Shown in pieces: positions 62,184 to 64,000 of a DNA stretch of 64,000 nt. Position 1 is the stretch's first letter, and the number at the start of each line of letters is the position of its first letter. Location: contig NZ_CP014546.1 in assembly GCF_001579805.1 (NCBI RefSeq), positions 4,278,001 through 4,342,000 on the forward strand, written 5' to 3'. The notes below the pieces were generated by a model, which ran no database searches, was not told where the DNA came from, and saw only the letters and a list, made by a program, of their open reading frames with translations. The position numbers and the translations under genes were made by a program. The DNA comes from Pseudomonas azotoformans (GTDB taxonomy: Bacteria; Pseudomonadota; Gammaproteobacteria; Pseudomonadales; Pseudomonadaceae).

Positions 62184-62741
62184 ATGAGCAAGGTCTACAC
62201 CGTAGCCGTCGTGGTCGGCAGCTTGAGAAAAGACTCGATCAACCGCAAGGTCGCACTGGCACTGGCCGAACTGGCCCCGGCCAACCTGAAGTTGAACATT
62301 GTGGAAATTGGCGATTTGCCGCTCTACAACGAAGACATTGACGGGGCGACACCGCCGGCAGCCTACAGTACTTTCCGCAAACACGTGAGTTCATCCGACG
62401 CGGTGTTGTTCGTGACCCCGGAATACAACCGCTCCGTGCCCGCCCCGTTGAAGAACGCCATCGACGTCGGTTCGCGGCCTTACGGGCAGAGCGCCTGGAG
62501 TGGCAAGCCGGGGGCGATCATCAGTGTATCGCCGGGTGCGATTGGTGGATTTGGCGCCAACCATCACCTGCGCCAGTCCCTGGTGTTCCTCGATATACCG
62601 TGCATGCAGCAGCCGGAGGCCTATCTGGGCGGCGCGGGCAGTGTGTTTGACGAGGCGGGCAAGGTCTCGGAAAAGACCAGGCCGTTCTTGCAGGCGTTCA
62701 TTGACGCCTATGGCAAGTGGGTCGAAAAACAGCACGGCTGA
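62184..62741 (+). CDS. NADPH-dependent FMN reductase (ChrR/YieF type)
   Basis: 185 aa. Flavodoxin-like fold with the FMN phosphate loop VVGSLRKDSINRKVA (residues 11-25), the family motif TPEYNRSVPAPLKNAIDVGSRP, and GAIGGFGANHHLRQSLVFL. Members reduce quinones, chromate or other electrophiles by two-electron transfer. Length is typical. It is followed by a REPIN and a convergent azoreductase gene. Confidence 0.9.
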   Translation: MSKVYTVAVVVGSLRKDSINRKVALALAELAPANLKLNIVEIGDLPLYNEDIDGATPPAAYSTFRKHVSSSDAVLFVTPEYNRSVPAPLKNAIDVGSRPYGQSAWSGKPGAIISVSPGAIGGFGANHHLRQSLVFLDIPCMQQPEAYLGGAGSVFDEAGKVSEKTRPFLQAFIDAYGKWVEKQHG

Positions 62742-62752
62742 ATACTCCGGAC

Positions 62753-62848
62753 TTTGTGGCGAGGGAGCTTGCTCCCGCTGGACTGCGTAGCAGGCCCATC
62801 TTTTGGGGCCGCTTCGCGGCCCAGCGGGAGCAAGCTCCCTCGCCACAG
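62753..62848. repeat. REPIN, family GTGGCGAGGGAGCTTGCTCCCGC
   Basis: TTTGTGGCGAGGGAGCTTGC...CGCTGG from 62753 and the inverse CCAGCGGGAGCAAGCTCCCTCGCCACA ending at 62847, with a 39-base centre. It lies between two convergent flavin reductase genes, where it may also act as a bidirectional transcription barrier. Confidence 0.92.
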
Positions 62849-62881
62849 GTACAGTGTTCACATCAGTTTTTCCCCCGCGTG

Positions 62882-63511
62882 TCAGGCCAACTGTTCCGCA
62901 AGCAACAACGCCAACTCCGTGCTTTTCAGGCGCGATGCCTGATCGACTTCCGGCCCCAGGATGGTCTTTTCCACGTACAGCGAGTGCACATCCGTCACCC
63001 CGATAAAGCCTAGCCAGGCCTCCATGTAAGGCTTCTGGAAATCCATCGCCTGGGTGTCCGGCGCCGAAAAATCCATACCCCGCGCATACACGTTCACCGC
63101 CGTCTTGTTGCGCAGCAGCCCGCGCAACCCGTGCTCCGGGCTGAATTCGAACAACACGTCCTTCTGCGACACCACGTCGATAAAGTGCTTGAGCTTGTAG
63201 GGCACGGCGAAATTCCACAGCGGAACCGAGAACACCAGCACGTCAGCCTGATGCAGTTGGGCCGCCAGCCTTTTCAGCGTTTCCCAGGCGAGGGCTTGTT
63301 CTTCGCTCAAGGGCGTTCCACTGAGCCCGGCGTATTTGGCGTCCATGATCGGGCCGTCGAATTCGGGCAGGTCCAGCGCCCAGAGGTCCAGGGTAATGAC
63401 CTGGGTGTCGGGCGCGTTCTGCTGATACCGCGCGATAAACTGGCGGGCGATTTCCAAAGAGGCGGAGCGCTGTTTGCGCGGTGAGCATTCGATGTGCAGG
63501 AGGGTGGTCAT
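62882..63511 (-). CDS. azoR: FMN-dependent NADH-azoreductase
   Basis: 209 aa. Flavodoxin-like AzoR: HIECSPRKQRSASLEIARQF (FMN phosphate loop), LVFSVPLWNFAVPYKLKHFIDVVSQK (the MPMYNF-like element) and a long C-terminal helix. It reduces quinones and azo compounds with NADH by a two-electron mechanism. It is divergent from a LysR gene with a 95-base AT-rich gap, the usual arrangement for LysR control. Confidence 0.92.
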   Translation of the reverse strand: MTTLLHIECSPRKQRSASLEIARQFIARYQQNAPDTQVITLDLWALDLPEFDGPIMDAKYAGLSGTPLSEEQALAWETLKRLAAQLHQADVLVFSVPLWNFAVPYKLKHFIDVVSQKDVLFEFSPEHGLRGLLRNKTAVNVYARGMDFSAPDTQAMDFQKPYMEAWLGFIGVTDVHSLYVEKTILGPEVDQASRLKSTELALLLAEQLA

Positions 63512-63606
63512 GGCAGGTCTCGGAGAAAGGTGACCCAAGCATTGCAACATAGCGCCAAGTGAAATATAAATCGTGTTTTATCGCCTGATTAATCTGTTAT
63601 CAGAAT

Positions 63607-64000
63607 ATGTTCGATATCGTCCTGCTAAAAACCTTTGTTGCCGTGGTGGATGAAGAAGGCTTCAGCCGCGCCGCTGCCCGTTTGCACCTCACCCAATCGG
63701 CGGTCAGCGGGCATCTGCGTCGTTTGGAGGAACAGGTGGGCAAGCCTTTGCTCACCCGCACCACGCGCTCCCAGCAACTGACGCCTGACGGCGAACGCCT
63801 GATGGCGTATGCAAGGGGCATCCTGGCGCTGAATCGCAATGCCTGGGCCGAGCTGACGCGCTCGGCATTTGAAGGAAATCTGCGCGTTGGAGTGTCGGAA
63901 GAGTTCGCGGATGCGCGTCTGTTGCGCGAGTTGCAGGAGGTTGCCGCGCAATATCCCGGCCTGCAAATCACTGTGCAGGTGGGGATTCCCGGTTCGTTGC
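63607..64000 (+). CDS. LysR family transcriptional regulator, N-terminal part (cut by window edge)
   Basis: 131 codons are visible and the frame is open to the end. MFDIVLLKTFVAVVDEEGFSRAAARLHLTQSAVSGHLRRLEEQVGKPLL is a standard LysR DNA-binding domain. The effector domain begins at about 93 (GNLRVGVSEEFADARLL). It is divergent from azoR and probably regulates it. Confidence 0.9.
   Translation, partial: MFDIVLLKTFVAVVDEEGFSRAAARLHLTQSAVSGHLRRLEEQVGKPLLTRTTRSQQLTPDGERLMAYARGILALNRNAWAELTRSAFEGNLRVGVSEEFADARLLRELQEVAAQYPGLQITVQVGIPGSL

Overview
The window is chromosomal DNA from a fluorescent pseudomonad, most likely the Pseudomonas fluorescens group. The evidence is high GC, dense Pseudomonas-type regulators and TonB receptors, two families of short inverted repeats (REP/REPIN) typical of that group, and the block npp(yej)-mltD-gloB-methyltransferase-rnhA-dnaQ-lysine decarboxylase, whose order matches that remembered from P. 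aeruginosa. No tRNA, rRNA, CRISPR array, prophage or insertion sequence was seen.

Layout. 1-3.9 kb: start of a TonB receptor behind a DUF2946 gene, a DUF3995 membrane protein, and an STN-containing siderophore receptor broken by a +1 frameshift. 4-12.8 kb: accessory metabolism and regulators (LOG protein, MocR regulator with an AhpD-like protein, LysR/AbrB-family transporter pair, FAH-family hydrolase with AraC, GNAT), a candidate small RNA and a PAS-GGDEF cyclase. 13-15.5 kb: a frameshifted DUF1652 gene, small envelope genes and an ECF sigma / membrane protein / periplasmic metal-sensor-like operon ending in a 17-bp hairpin.

15.6-31.6 kb is the most interesting part: a self-contained uptake and catabolic cluster. 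It holds a serine hydrolase, a LysR regulator, a five-domain peptide-type ABC transporter, an OprD-type porin, an AstE/AspA-type deacylase, an ornithine aminotransferase, an aconitase-family hydro-lyase, a solute-binding-fold protein without signal peptide and a Gfo/Idh/MocA oxidoreductase. A palindromic T-N11-A site is repeated upstream of the transporter and again before the deacylase, which suggests one LysR regulon. The substrate is unknown; an acylated or citrate-conjugated ornithine-like compound would fit the enzyme set, but this is inference.

31.7-41 kb: RNase T2, an Rrf2 regulator with a divergent thioredoxin-reductase-like flavoprotein, an SDR with a divergent HxlR regulator, a phospholipase-D-like protein, a TetR/hydrolase pair, an extended SDR, and a LysE exporter with AraC. 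41-45 kb: an iron cell-surface-signalling unit (ECF sigma, FecR, TonB receptor) with a Fur-box candidate. 45.3-52.7 kb: the NppA1A2BCD/YejABEF transporter. 52.9-60.3 kb: conserved core genes; dnaQ carries a +1 frameshift that removes its polymerase-binding tail. 60.3-64 kb: regulators, small proteins and two flavin reductases, ending inside a LysR gene.

Three genes (receptor at 1408, DUF1652 gene at 13062, dnaQ) each carry one extra G or C in a 3-4 base homopolymer. Sequencing error is the simplest explanation, but a real dnaQ lesion could itself raise the mutation rate, so reads should be checked.
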